Shown here: piece after piece, positions 61,201 to 64,000 of the stretch
Numbering within the stretch: position 1 is the stretch's first letter
How the letters are laid out: the number at the start of each line of letters is the position of its first letter
DNA from: Macrostomum hystrix
Lineage: Eukaryota; Platyhelminthes; Macrostomidae
Direction: 5' to 3'
Assembly: GCA_950097015.1 (NCBI GenBank)
Contig: CATNEN010000038.1
Location: forward strand, 24,651,001 to 24,715,000
Length of the DNA stretch: 64,000 bases
Made by a program: the position numbers and the translations under genes
The notes under the pieces: model-generated
What the model was told of the DNA's origin: nothing
Databases searched by the model: none
The model's input: the letters and a program-made list of their open reading frames with translations, nothing else

Positions 61201-63065
61201 GACACAGTCATTCAGGCCCTGCCTCAAGTTGGCAATCTCGGTCTCCTATTCTTCCTGCTATTCTTCATCTTTGCCGCTCTGGGCGTTGAACTATTCGGTC
61301 GGCTCGGTGAGTCCTCTGGGCTGTAGAGATGAGTGACTTAATAGCCATTATTCTTTACCTTTTGTATTTTGTCAACTGAAACACTCGTGGTACTGCTGAA
61401 AGTTGAGTATATAAATGAGAGGCCCAGATGTGCAGAAATTGGTATGGCGAATGGCGTATGGCGAATCCATGTTCAGTAACTCGAAAAACAGAACAAATTC
61501 CATATAAGCATTAATAACAGCCAATATGCTTATTTTATTAATTTTTTGAGCAGAAAAACTATGCCTATATTGGTGGTGATGAATTTCTCAACGATGCTGA
61601 TACTTTTTGACTCTGGAAGTTGTTTCACCGGAGAGAGCGAAAAATGTTTGTGTGTCCTGGTTTAACATGGCGCTTGTTGAGTATTTTTGCCCATTTTTTA
61701 ATTCTCGGTCTGTAATCTAGGGTAGGGTCTGTAATCCTCGAAATCCCACAGAGTGCTCGCTGGACAATCCGTGCGTTGGCTTGAACAGGCACGCCCACTT
61801 TGAAAACTTCGGCATGGCCTTCCTGACATTGTTCCGAATTGCCACAGGGGACAATTGGAATGGCATCATGAAGGACACGCTTCGCGACAAGTGCGACTGG
61901 AGCGACAACTGCGTCAAAAACTGCTGCGTGTCTCCTATCATTGCGCCCATCTACTTTGTGGTCTTTGTCCTGATGGCTCAGTTTGTCCTGGTCAATGTTG
62001 TCGTCGCCGTGCTTATGAAACATCTTGAGGTTTGCTATTATTATCATTTAAATCTGTTTAAACGACTCATTAAAAAAAAACTCAAAATCCGCAAATCACC
62101 ATGATGTGCATCCGCCAGGAGTCGCACAAGATGATGACTGATGACGACGAGTTAGAGAAGGAGATTCGACGCGAGCTAGAGGAAGAGAACCGAGAGAATC
62201 AACGCCAGAGAGATCGACTCGAGCGAGAGATGAAGGAGGTTGGTTCTGTGCTACTGATTATCTGAGTGTTCATCGGTCAGTGGGGAAGAGATTTTAGACT
62301 AGCTCTCTGCTGAGTGTACATCGGTCAGTGGGGACGAGATTTTAAACTAGCTCTCTGCTGAGTGTACATCGGTCAGTGGGGACGAGATTTTAAACTAGCT
62401 CTCTTCTCAGTGTACATTGGTCAGTGGGGACGAGATTTTAAACTAGCTCTCTGCTGAGTGTACATCGGTCAGTGGGGACGAGATTTTAAGCTAGCTCTCT
62501 GCTGAGTGTACATCGGTCAGTGGGGACGAGATTTTAAGCTAGCTCTCTGCTGAGTGTACATTGGTCAGTGGGGACGAGATTTTAAACTAGCTCTCTTCTC
62601 AGTGCAGTACATTGGTCAGTGGGGACGAGATTTTAAACTAGCTCTCTGCTCAGTGTACATCGGTCAGTGGGGACGAGATTGCAGACTCTGAGCGTGATAG
62701 ATAAAATCATAATAGCTCACCCTAAACAGTCCCTAGAGTCCATTCCGGTATTTTCTGATGAGCTAGTGGCACCGACGCATGGACAGACTATTCTGCAGCG
62801 ACTACCATCTGAGCAGGAAAATGTGACTGCTAAAATTGAGAGCTGCAAAATCTCCTGCACAGATCGCCTAATTGAGCGTCGCTTATCGTCAATCTACGAC
62901 AGACCTTCGTTGCCTGCTGAGGATAGACGACGTCGCTTCTCCGAGATTCGTCTGGGCGCTGTTGAAGCCTCTCTAGACTACGAACCCGCTGTCGCACAGC
63001 TCGACCAAGAGGTTGAAAGGATACAACTTGAAATATTCGATGCTAACCGTGTGACCGCTCTCTGA
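25073..63065 (+). CDS. cav3: T-type (Cav3) voltage-gated calcium channel alpha-1 subunit, complete gene, 29 exons
   Basis: The exons listed in the following entries join phase by phase into 1,962 codons plus TGA (1,973 with the longer domain II exon). Translation starts at an ATG directly preceded by an in-frame TGA. The protein has four repeats of six membrane spans with Arg-rich S4 helices. The selectivity residues are E in SLESW (domain I), E in TQEDW (II), D in SKDGW (III) and D in TGDNW (IV): the EEDD set that separates Cav3 from the EEEE high-voltage channels. The WCLR...[13 protein letters not shown] opening, the HTAATP motif in the II-III linker and the charged helix after domain I S6 are Cav3 hallmarks. 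It is a plasma-membrane pore opening at low voltage. The C-terminal tail after domain IV is short (about 165 residues). Alternative splicing is encoded in domain II and possibly the I-II linker. Confidence 0.95.
25920..26212. repeat. Minisatellite, 43-bp unit, about 6 copies (Cav3 intron 1)
   Basis: The unit is built on GTTCGGTGGAGGAAGGGGTG followed by a GTAGAACACGCACCCAATCA half. Copies differ by a few substitutions (CACGCA versus CACGGA) and decay at the 3' edge. Confidence 0.9.
27345..27615 (+). repeat. SINE family A copy (Cav3 intron 1)
   Basis: The copy has a B-box-like GTTCGATCCC, CATTTATTTGGGGCACAGC, GGCTTGGGGGCTTGTGC, GAGGGCCAACCTCCAAGGC, GAGTGTACACTGCCTGAC and the tail GAGTCAGCGAAATGGGCAGA...GGCTGCGGGTCTAGTGTC. 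It lacks the A box. Confidence 0.8.
28815..28972 (-). repeat. SINE family A, internally deleted copy
   Basis: On the minus strand the head (GTGCCTGAGTTCGATTCC) and the tail (GAGTCAGCGGAATGGGCA) are joined with the central GGGCCAACCTCC block missing. Confidence 0.7.
29075..29242 (+). repeat. SINE family A, head half
   Basis: CCTCTCGCACCAAGGTCC, GAGCTCGATTCCACGGCGAG, GGCTTGGGGGCTTGTCGC, GAGGGCCAACCGCCTTGGC and GAGTGTACACTGCCCGAC follow in family order. The copy stops after the GACAATGAGAA block, so the tail is absent. Confidence 0.8.
29757..30600. repeat. 840-bp polypyrimidine/polypurine tandem array (Cav3 intron 1)
   Basis: About 50 copies of CTCCCTGCACCTCCCC with CATCTC, CAACTC and CACCTCTT variants. 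The plus strand is nearly pure C/T with regular TGCA interruptions; the minus strand is G-rich with GGGGGAGG runs. Long ORFs on both strands across it are repeat artefacts. Confidence 0.95.
31313..31548. repeat. Imperfect minisatellite with GATA tracts (Cav3 intron 1)
   Basis: Units of about 55-60 bp contain GATAGATAGA, AGAGATGGAGTGACTGA and AGGAATGTAATG. GATA-only stretches vary in length between copies. Confidence 0.8.
31804..31961 (-). other. Possible nested minus-strand exon inside Cav3 intron 1
   Basis: The minus strand shows an AG acceptor (GATTAG), about 52 open codons reading through [20 protein letters not shown] and [12 protein letters not shown], and a CAG|GTATCA donor. The composition is protein-like and low in bias, but no partner exon or family is recognised, so this may be chance. 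Confidence 0.25.
32008..32937. repeat. Minisatellite, 32-bp unit, about 29 copies (Cav3 intron 1)
   Basis: The unit is GGAACAGATAAGGATGTG plus ACTAATTCACTGTG, with recurring GACTAA/GGCTAA and GATAAG/GAAAAG variants. Variant types recur in blocks, suggesting higher-order duplications. Confidence 0.95.
33550..34160. repeat. Minisatellite, 15-16-bp unit (Cav3 intron 1)
   Basis: TCTCATCTCTCCCATG copies grade into TCTCATCTCTTCCCAG copies. The unit resembles the array inside the hAT element at 2.3 kb. The array ends about 90 bp before the U12 branch-point motif. Confidence 0.95.
34287..34532 (+). CDS. cav3: Cav3 exon 2: domain I S1-S3
   Basis: This exon encodes [20 protein letters not shown] (S1), an extracellular loop with three cysteines, [16 protein letters not shown] (S2) and [12 protein letters not shown] (S3). 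It follows the AT-AC intron and ends in phase 2 before GTGAGT. Confidence 0.95.
34616..35012. repeat. Minisatellite, 25-bp and shorter GA-rich units (Cav3 intron 2)
   Basis: GAGGTAGAGCGAGAGAATAG is followed by ATGGA or AGAGA, giving alternating 25-bp and shorter repeats. The plus strand is almost pure purine. Confidence 0.95.
36065..36162 (+). CDS. cav3: Cav3 exon 3: domain I S3-S4 loop and S4 voltage sensor
   Basis: This exon encodes [20 protein letters not shown] followed by [12 protein letters not shown]: the domain I S4 with five regularly spaced arginines. It starts after CGCATAG and ends in phase 1 before GTAAGT. A mariner element begins about 20 bp downstream. Confidence 0.95.
36184..37154 (-). 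mobile_element. Internally deleted mariner element (971 bp) with TA target duplication
   Basis: Near-identical 89-bp terminal inverted repeats (36184-36272 and 37066-37154) begin CTACGTAGGGTGTCCCAGAA and CTACGAGGGGTGTCCCAGAA, with TA at 36182-36183 and 37155-37156. A second inverted block (GTAACTCTACCC/GGGTAGAGTTAC) lies inside. The minus-strand ORF at 36816-36400 keeps the N-terminal mariner helix-turn-helix ([13 protein letters not shown] ... [10 protein letters not shown]) and then jumps to a C-terminal mariner ending ([15 protein letters not shown]). The DDD/DDE catalytic core is missing, so the element cannot move itself. Confidence 0.9.
37210..37712. repeat. Complex tandem array, ~120-bp higher-order unit (Cav3 intron 3)
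   Basis: Units combine TTTTCTAACCCTCAGACAAC, CATCTCACGCCATTTTCCGA, CCCTTCGACATCCACCTCAC and TTCATTTCTATCCCATTGAC. Each submodule carries a CACCTCACRCC-type core also found in arrays of other Cav3 introns. Confidence 0.85.
37797..37968 (+). CDS. cav3: Cav3 exon 4: domain I S5 and start of the pore turret
   Basis: This exon encodes [20 protein letters not shown], then [18 protein letters not shown] (S5) and LRNRCYLG. It is nearly invariant in the family. It ends in phase 2 before GTAAGT. Confidence 0.95.
38025..38470. repeat. Minisatellite, 20-bp unit, about 22 copies (Cav3 intron 4)
   Basis: The unit is AATAGATCAGAATGTTTGGA, with AAATAAATCAG and TTCGGA variants that recur as two- and three-unit blocks. 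Confidence 0.95.
38905..39505. repeat. Minisatellite, 21-bp unit, about 28 copies (Cav3 intron 4)
   Basis: The unit is CTTACCTGTTAGACAGGAGAA. It contains CCTGT-TAG-ACAGG, a dyad that can fold in each monomer. The 5' two thirds is almost perfectly homogeneous; variants (CCTATTAG, ACACGAG, TTAACTG) cluster at the 3' end. Confidence 0.95.
39586..39904 (+). CDS. cav3: Cav3 exon 5: domain I extracellular turret and pore helix
   Basis: This exon encodes NLTDYYQ, several cysteines and N-glycosylation motifs (NLT, NDS, NAS), [12 protein letters not shown] and [15 protein letters not shown]. It matches the Cav3 CVNWNQYY...INFDNIG pattern. It ends in phase 0 before GTGGGT. Confidence 0.95.
39951..40238 (+). 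repeat. SINE family A copy (Cav3 intron 5)
   Basis: The head has an A-box-like GAGTGGCAGAGCG fused to GAGTTCGATTCC (B box), followed by all downstream blocks to GCAGACATCCTGCAAT. It starts 46 bp after the exon 5 donor. The segment between the A and B boxes is shortened. Confidence 0.88.
41030..41370. repeat. Minisatellite, ~42-bp unit (Cav3 intron 5)
   Basis: CACCCACCTCACGCCCCGCC is followed by GCTTCTTTTCAACATAGA; about eight copies. The last copy ends about 15 bp before exon 6. Confidence 0.9.
41386..41478 (+). CDS. cav3: Cav3 exon 6: domain I selectivity filter and S6 start
   Basis: [13 protein letters not shown] carries the domain I filter glutamate (about residue 354), followed by the start of S6. 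Phase 0 at both ends. Confidence 0.95.
42345..42910. repeat. Minisatellite, 21-bp unit (Cav3 intron 6)
   Basis: CAGATCTATCTTCCATTCCCT with CATATC, CCATCA and CTATCAT variants. A 199-codon ORF over it is only the repeat read in frame, because the unit length is divisible by three. Confidence 0.95.
42986..43171 (+). CDS. cav3: Cav3 exon 7: domain I S6 and proximal I-II linker
   Basis: This exon encodes [20 protein letters not shown] (S6 and its end), [11 protein letters not shown] and [17 protein letters not shown], the helical region next to S6 that acts as gating brake in Cav3. Phase 0 at both ends. Confidence 0.95.
43255..43831 (+). CDS. cav3: Cav3 exon 8: I-II linker
   Basis: The exon opens with [19 protein letters not shown], the basic continuation of the gating-brake helix. 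A long low-conservation stretch follows, rich in Ser, Arg, Cys and Gln ([34 protein letters not shown]). PRASPEI matches a short motif I recall from vertebrate Cav3 linkers. It ends in phase 1 before GTGAGT. Confidence 0.88.
43917..44036 (+). CDS. cav3: Candidate optional exon in the I-II linker (exon 8b-like)
   Basis: Between exons 8 and 9 the plus strand has an AG acceptor, 120 nt open in the entering phase ([31 protein letters not shown]) and an AACAG|GTAGAT donor. It enters and leaves in phase 1, so it can be included or skipped without changing the frame. An alternative acceptor at 43898 would add six codons in the same phase. The composition is like the rest of the linker. Inclusion is not demonstrated by the sequence. 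Confidence 0.5.
44159..44280 (+). CDS. cav3: Cav3 exon 9: domain II S1
   Basis: [20 protein letters not shown] leads into [20 protein letters not shown] (S1). The ending is the conserved Cav3 MGIEYHEQ site. Phase 1 in, phase 0 out. Confidence 0.95.
44310..44485. repeat. Minisatellite, ~35-bp unit, about 5 copies (Cav3 intron 9)
   Basis: AGAGTGTACATTTAAGCCCA plus CCACCTCACTCCAACC. The same unit makes the larger array in the next intron. Degenerate TGTCTAACAG repeats follow at about 44,570-44,655. Confidence 0.92.
44684..44835 (+). CDS. cav3: Cav3 exon 10: domain II S2-S3
   Basis: This exon encodes [31 protein letters not shown] and [11 protein letters not shown]. Standard Cav3 S2 and S3; ends in phase 2 before GTTTGC. 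Confidence 0.95.
44950..45380. repeat. Minisatellite, 35-bp unit, about 12 copies (Cav3 intron 10)
   Basis: AGAGTGTACATTCAAGCCCA plus CCACCTCACTCCACT, shared with intron 9. Early copies alternate with TGTCAATTCAAACTCACTAA variants. The array ends about 15 bp before exon 11. Confidence 0.95.
45395..45580 (+). CDS. cav3: Cav3 exon 11: domain II S4-S5
   Basis: This exon encodes [20 protein letters not shown] (voltage sensor), [20 protein letters not shown] (S4-S5 linker) and S5. Phase 2 at both ends; the split codon is completed by a C in either version of exon 12. Confidence 0.95.
46112..46377 (-). repeat. SINE family A copy (Cav3 intron 11)
   Basis: On the minus strand it runs from GGGGTGAGTGGCAGAG (A box) through GTCCCTGAGCTCGATTCC (B box) to GGCAGAATTGCCTCCCC. 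The head and both boxes are well kept; a middle block is shortened. Confidence 0.9.
46393..46592 (+). repeat. SINE family B, full copy with tRNA-like head (Cav3 intron 11)
   Basis: An A-box-like ACTAGTGCTAAGAGAGCC and a perfect B-box GGTTCGATTCC are spaced as in tRNA. The body follows with GGGGGTGGGTGTGGTGTCCC, CAGTCCATGGACTGAAC and TACGCAGCC. It lies head to head with the family A copy, about 15 bp away, and ends 64 bp before exon 12a. Confidence 0.85.
46656..46773 (+). CDS. cav3: Cav3 exon 12a: domain II S5 end, short turret, pore helix (alternative)
   Basis: The exon encodes 40 residues (with the split serine): [14 protein letters not shown], a short loop with three cysteines in total, then [14 protein letters not shown]. 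It is homologous along its length to exon 12b downstream. Both enter in phase 2 and leave in phase 0, so only one can be used in a transcript if the protein is to keep a single S5-pore module. Confidence 0.93.
47195..47680. repeat. Minisatellite, 20-bp unit, about 24 copies (between exons 12a and 12b)
   Basis: GTTAGATATGGTGTTCACCT with a GATTTGG variant. The CACCTGTTAGA junction repeats the core seen in the arrays of introns 4, 23 and 24. Confidence 0.95.
48470..48620 (+). CDS. cav3: Cav3 exon 12b: domain II S5 end, long cysteine-rich turret, pore helix (alternative)
   Basis: The exon encodes 51 residues: [14 protein letters not shown], an extended loop with CTC twice (five cysteines in all), then [14 protein letters not shown]. 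The two ends match exon 12a and the middle is 11 residues longer. Frame, phases and splice sites (GTGCAG|C and CAG|GTAGAA) fit the same neighbours as 12a. Confidence 0.93.
48640..48735 (+). repeat. SINE family B fragment
   Basis: CCAGTCCATGGACTGAACAG and CTGTACGAGTACACAGC lie directly after exon 12b, in the order seen in family B. Only the middle of the element is present. Confidence 0.6.
49482..49637 (+). CDS. cav3: Cav3 exon 13: domain II filter and S6
   Basis: [16 protein letters not shown] carries the domain II filter glutamate (about residue 832). S6 is [18 protein letters not shown]. Phase 0 at both ends. Confidence 0.95.
49638..50978. other. Cav3 intron 13, AT-rich, no repeat or exon seen
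   Basis: This 1.34-kb intron has no tandem array and no SINE, unlike most of its neighbours. Short ORFs in it (for example at 50055-50333 on the minus strand) have no support. Confidence 0.5.
50979..52284 (+). CDS. cav3: Cav3 exons 14-16: first part of the II-III linker
   Basis: Exons 50979-51123, 51208-51500 and 52208-52284 (phases 0/1, 1/0, 0/2). Exon 14 is Ala/Asp/Gly-rich. Exon 15 contains [13 protein letters not shown], matching the conserved LPPLIIHTAATP of Cav3 linkers, and eight glutamines from a CAG run at 51411-51434. Exon 16 is [18 protein letters not shown], a likely phosphorylation-rich patch. Exon 15 could read on past GTGAGC to a stop at 51549; the donor at 51501 is favoured because it restores the frame. 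Confidence 0.8.
51540..52120. repeat. Minisatellite, 20-bp unit, about 27 copies (Cav3 intron 15)
   Basis: ACACAGCCTTCCCTAATACC with GGCTTCC variant; flanking copies carry CCTGACACCTC. The array starts within 40 bp of the exon 15 donor and the first copies overlap the read-through frame. Confidence 0.95.
52530..53335. repeat. Minisatellite, 16-bp unit, about 50 copies (Cav3 intron 16)
   Basis: CCCACCTCACTCCCAA with AACTAACCCACTCCCAA, CCCGACC and CCAAACC variants arranged in repeating higher-order blocks. Confidence 0.95.
53578..53679 (+). CDS. cav3: Cav3 exon 17: II-III linker
   Basis: This exon encodes [20 protein letters not shown] and [13 protein letters not shown]. Phases 2/2; CTCAG acceptor and CACAG|GTATCA donor. 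Acidic then basic, in keeping with the family's variable linker. Confidence 0.75.
53880..54175. repeat. Minisatellite, ~43-bp unit (Cav3 intron 17)
   Basis: CACCCACCTCACTCCATGAA followed by GATTCTCTACCCCTCAGA, about seven copies, decaying toward the 3' end. Confidence 0.9.
54702..55005 (+). CDS. cav3: Cav3 exon 18: II-III linker, distal part; acceptor uncertain
   Basis: The frame [20 protein letters not shown] ... [14 protein letters not shown] is open and ends in phase 0 before GTGAGG. Two AG acceptors fit the incoming phase 2: 54701 (adds [17 protein letters not shown]) and 54794. I chose the longer because the extra residues look coding; the shorter has the better pyrimidine tract. Confidence 0.75.
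55042..55205 (+). repeat. SINE family A, tail half (Cav3 intron 18)
   Basis: GAGTGTACACTGCCTGACGC, AGCAGATGTACACACCTG, GCGCTCAGGTGACAGCGGAA and TTGCCTCCTTGCTGACTG in family order. It lies about 37 bp after the exon 18 donor and 45 bp before a full copy in the same orientation. Confidence 0.8.
55250..55595 (+). repeat. SINE family A, most complete copy (Cav3 intron 18)
   Basis: Starts GGTGAGTGGCAGAGCGGTCT (A box), then a tRNA-like spacer and GAGCTCGATTCC (B box). The body contains CGGCGAGGCAACATTTATTT, TTTACGCCCATGAGGGCC, CCTGACGATGAGAAAGTC and GTGTGCTCAGGAGCCAGCGA. It ends in GGCTGCGTGTCTAGTGTCAC and CTTCCTGCAATCATTATT. At about 345 bp it is the best reference copy here. Confidence 0.93.
55735..56043 (+). 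CDS. cav3: Cav3 exons 19-20: end of II-III linker and domain III S1
   Basis: Exons 55735-55826 and 55920-56043. [20 protein letters not shown] and [17 protein letters not shown] match the Cav3 pre-domain III segment; S1 is [20 protein letters not shown]. Phases 0/2 and 2/0. Confidence 0.93.
56225..56400. repeat. Minisatellite, ~35-bp unit, about 5 copies (Cav3 intron 20)
   Basis: TATGGCTTGTTTTCCTTCCC plus CGGAAAGTACA. CCGGAAAG and its complement CTTTCCGG abut, so each unit holds a short dyad. Confidence 0.88.
56475..56847 (+). CDS. cav3: Cav3 exon 21: domain III S2-S5
   Basis: One exon encodes S2 ([20 protein letters not shown]), S3 ([20 protein letters not shown]), S4 ([20 protein letters not shown]) and S5 ([19 protein letters not shown]). 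Phase 0 in, phase 1 out before GTGAGT. Confidence 0.96.
57105..57365. repeat. Minisatellite, 55-bp unit, about 5 copies (Cav3 intron 21)
   Basis: TCGATAAAACTGGGGTGGTG, GGCATGGCTGTGTCTTTC and TCCGCGCAGCGTCTTGA in order. Long minus-strand ORFs over it arise only from the repeat. Confidence 0.92.
57650..58069 (+). CDS. cav3: Cav3 exon 22: domain III turret, filter, S6, proximal III-IV linker
   Basis: [14 protein letters not shown] opens the turret. [11 protein letters not shown] carries the filter aspartate (about residue 1440). S6 is [19 protein letters not shown], then a Lys/Arg/Glu-rich helix ending MEKRRK. Phases 1/1. Confidence 0.96.
58522..58673 (+). CDS. cav3: Cav3 exon 23: III-IV linker and domain IV S1
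   Basis: [20 protein letters not shown] and [25 protein letters not shown] acceptor, AAG|GTAAGA donor, phases 1/0. I looked for an extra in-phase exon in the preceding intron, as some Cav3 genes have one there, and found none I trust. Confidence 0.93.
58685..59085. repeat. Minisatellite, 20-bp unit, about 20 copies (Cav3 intron 23)
   Basis: AACCTGTTAGACAGTTGGTA with TAGTCAG and GGTGA variants. The ACCTGTTAGA core is shared with arrays in introns 4 and 12. It starts 12 bp from the donor. Confidence 0.95.
59128..59237 (+). CDS. cav3: Cav3 exon 24: domain IV S2
   Basis: [20 protein letters not shown] and [23 protein letters not shown] acceptor, phases 0/2, donor GTTAGA. Confidence 0.93.
59818..60118. 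repeat. Minisatellite, 21-bp unit, about 13 copies (Cav3 intron 24)
   Basis: TCTAACAGGTGTGCTGAGCTG. TCTAACAGGT is the complement of the ACCTGTTAGA core of other introns. Two longer variants carry GTGTGTGTGT expansions. Confidence 0.95.
60403..60533 (+). CDS. cav3: Cav3 exon 25: domain IV S3-S4
   Basis: [20 protein letters not shown] (S3) and [15 protein letters not shown] (S4). Phases 2/1. The donor GTCTGT is weak compared with others in the gene, but the frame and protein match leave no alternative. Confidence 0.92.
60600..61128. repeat. Minisatellite, 16-bp and 32-bp units (Cav3 intron 25)
   Basis: A 16-bp TTCCATCAATCCATTA repeat passes into a 32-bp dimer CATCAACCCATTATTCCATC/AACATATTATCC. 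A clear case of a monomer array giving rise to a dimeric higher-order unit. It ends about 28 bp before exon 26. Confidence 0.95.
61157..62029 (+). CDS. cav3: Cav3 exons 26-27: domain IV S4-S5 linker, S5, turret, filter, S6
   Basis: Exons 61157-61306 and 61752-62029. [20 protein letters not shown] (S4-S5 linker), [19 protein letters not shown] (S5), [20 protein letters not shown] with the filter aspartate (about residue 1737), then S6 ending [11 protein letters not shown]. The turret has conserved cysteines (ECSLDNPC). Phases 1/1 and 1/0. Confidence 0.95.
62119..63065 (+). CDS. cav3: Cav3 exons 28-29: cytosolic C-terminus
   Basis: Exon 62119-62238 encodes [20 protein letters not shown] and more Glu/Arg-rich helix, as in other Cav3 post-S6 regions. 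Exon 62685-63065 encodes 126 residues with basic patches ([23 protein letters not shown]) and ends VTAL before TGA. The tail is much shorter than vertebrate Cav3 tails. Family alignment is weak beyond the first 40 residues, so the end rests on frame and splice signals. Confidence 0.85.
62255..62680. repeat. Minisatellite, ~59-bp unit, about 7 copies (Cav3 intron 28)
   Basis: CTGAGTGTACATCGGTCAGT, GGGGACGAGATTTTAAACTA and GCTCTCT in order. The last, truncated copy runs to within 4 bp of the exon 29 acceptor, whose AG lies at the array edge. Confidence 0.92.
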
Positions 63066-64000
63066 CCATATCCCTGTGCAGTCATGCCTCTATACCGTAT
63101 CGTATATGTACTTTACTGTATCGCGAACTTCGTTTTTTGCATACATAATAATACGAGTATAATTTAGCCACAGCTGACCCGTAGCCAGCGAGAATGCAGT
63201 TCTGCTCACTGCATTGACACACCCAAGCACACGCACACAGAGGTGGTCAGATTGTAAATGTGAAACATGTACTTATTTATATTTAGGGTTAAATGAATTC
63301 TAGAGCAAAAAATAAGTTTTCCGTTGTGTTTTCTGAGTTAAGTATAAAATAATTTCAATGAGTAATTGCTTTTTTCAAGCATCGTTGTTGTATGCTACTT
63401 TCAGTAGCAATATTCTTTCAGTTCGTTTGTGCACCTATTATGCGTGATGTTCCACTCCCAGTGTGAATGAAACTGATTCCATGTAGTTTTTCTCTCTCAG
63501 AAAATTAGTCTCCACATGGCGCACAGGGGCTGCATGGGGACCCTGCTGTGGCTAGAGCTTTTACACTTCTCACATAGAAGTCTCTAGTTAGATTTTTAGC
63601 CCAAATGGAAGCGTTTGGGTGTCTCAATTTAAAATTTAGCTCAATTTAACTTTCATAGCGAAGTCATCATTTTCATTTTTGCTCGTTGCATTTTCTTTGC
63701 AGACAATGGAAGAAACGAAGCGTGTGTTTTTAATGCGTTTATGATGAACATCGGATTGAAAATGTACTTTATTTAATATATAGATAATGCTCTCATAACA
63801 TTACTCTAATCTTAAAGCATCTTTTCAATTTCAGAGATTGCACTCTATCTCACTTCTCATCTCAAATTCCTATGCGAAGCAATTTTTGTCTGATTTAGTT
63901 TTTAATGCACTATTGAGGTGTTGTGATTTACTTGCCGGCAGATATAATTTGGGTCATGTGACTTCATGATTAAAATAATAACAACGATGTACTCTTCATA
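63066..64000. other. Cav3 3' flank
   Basis: Contains a reversed tail fragment of SINE family A at about 63,172-63,245 (GACCCGTAGCCAGCGAG, CACACCCAAGCACACGCAC). I see no clear canonical AATAAA close to the stop; AATAAG and ATTAAA variants occur further on. No further gene is seen. Confidence 0.5.

Overview
The window is nuclear DNA of an invertebrate animal. It has spliced genes with GT-AG introns, one probable AT-AC intron, two tRNA-derived SINE families, DNA-transposon remnants and animal-specific proteins. A Cav3 gene with two alternative domain II turret exons points to a protostome. That is inference, and I cannot name the species.

Layout. 1-1,882 (minus): three exons of a gene leaving the left edge, best read as augmin subunit HAUS7-like. 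2.0-2.7 kb: a SINE fragment and a non-autonomous hAT element with intact ends. 2.9-4.0 kb (minus): hydrophobic fragments I cannot assemble. 4.47-5.09 kb (minus): a mitochondrial TMEM70/186/223-family protein, nearest TMEM186. 7.47-9.14 kb (minus): a large exon of a RING-less TRIM/NHL-like protein. 10.6-11.9 kb: a decayed element-like unit. 11.9-15.9 kb: AT-rich, no gene seen. 15.9-18.0 kb (plus): a complete four-exon hnRNP M-type protein with three RRMs. 18-25 kb: intergenic, with SINEs.

25,073-63,065 (plus) is one 38-kb gene: a complete T-type (Cav3) voltage-gated calcium channel alpha-1 subunit. I could phase 29 exons end to end into an open frame of about 1,962 residues. The four domains carry the pore signature E-E-D-D. 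The first coding intron (9 kb) has U12-type AT-AC signals. Two tandem versions of one domain II exon give a short and a long cysteine-bearing pore turret, and a phase-symmetric cassette exon may lie in the I-II linker.

The most unusual architectural feature is that more than 20 different tandem-repeat arrays sit in the introns of the channel gene, while the other genes and most intergenic DNA have none. Several arrays in different introns share a short core. The same introns hold SINEs and an internally deleted mariner 20 bp from a splice donor.

The genes show no common pathway. They are ordinary neighbours, not an operon.
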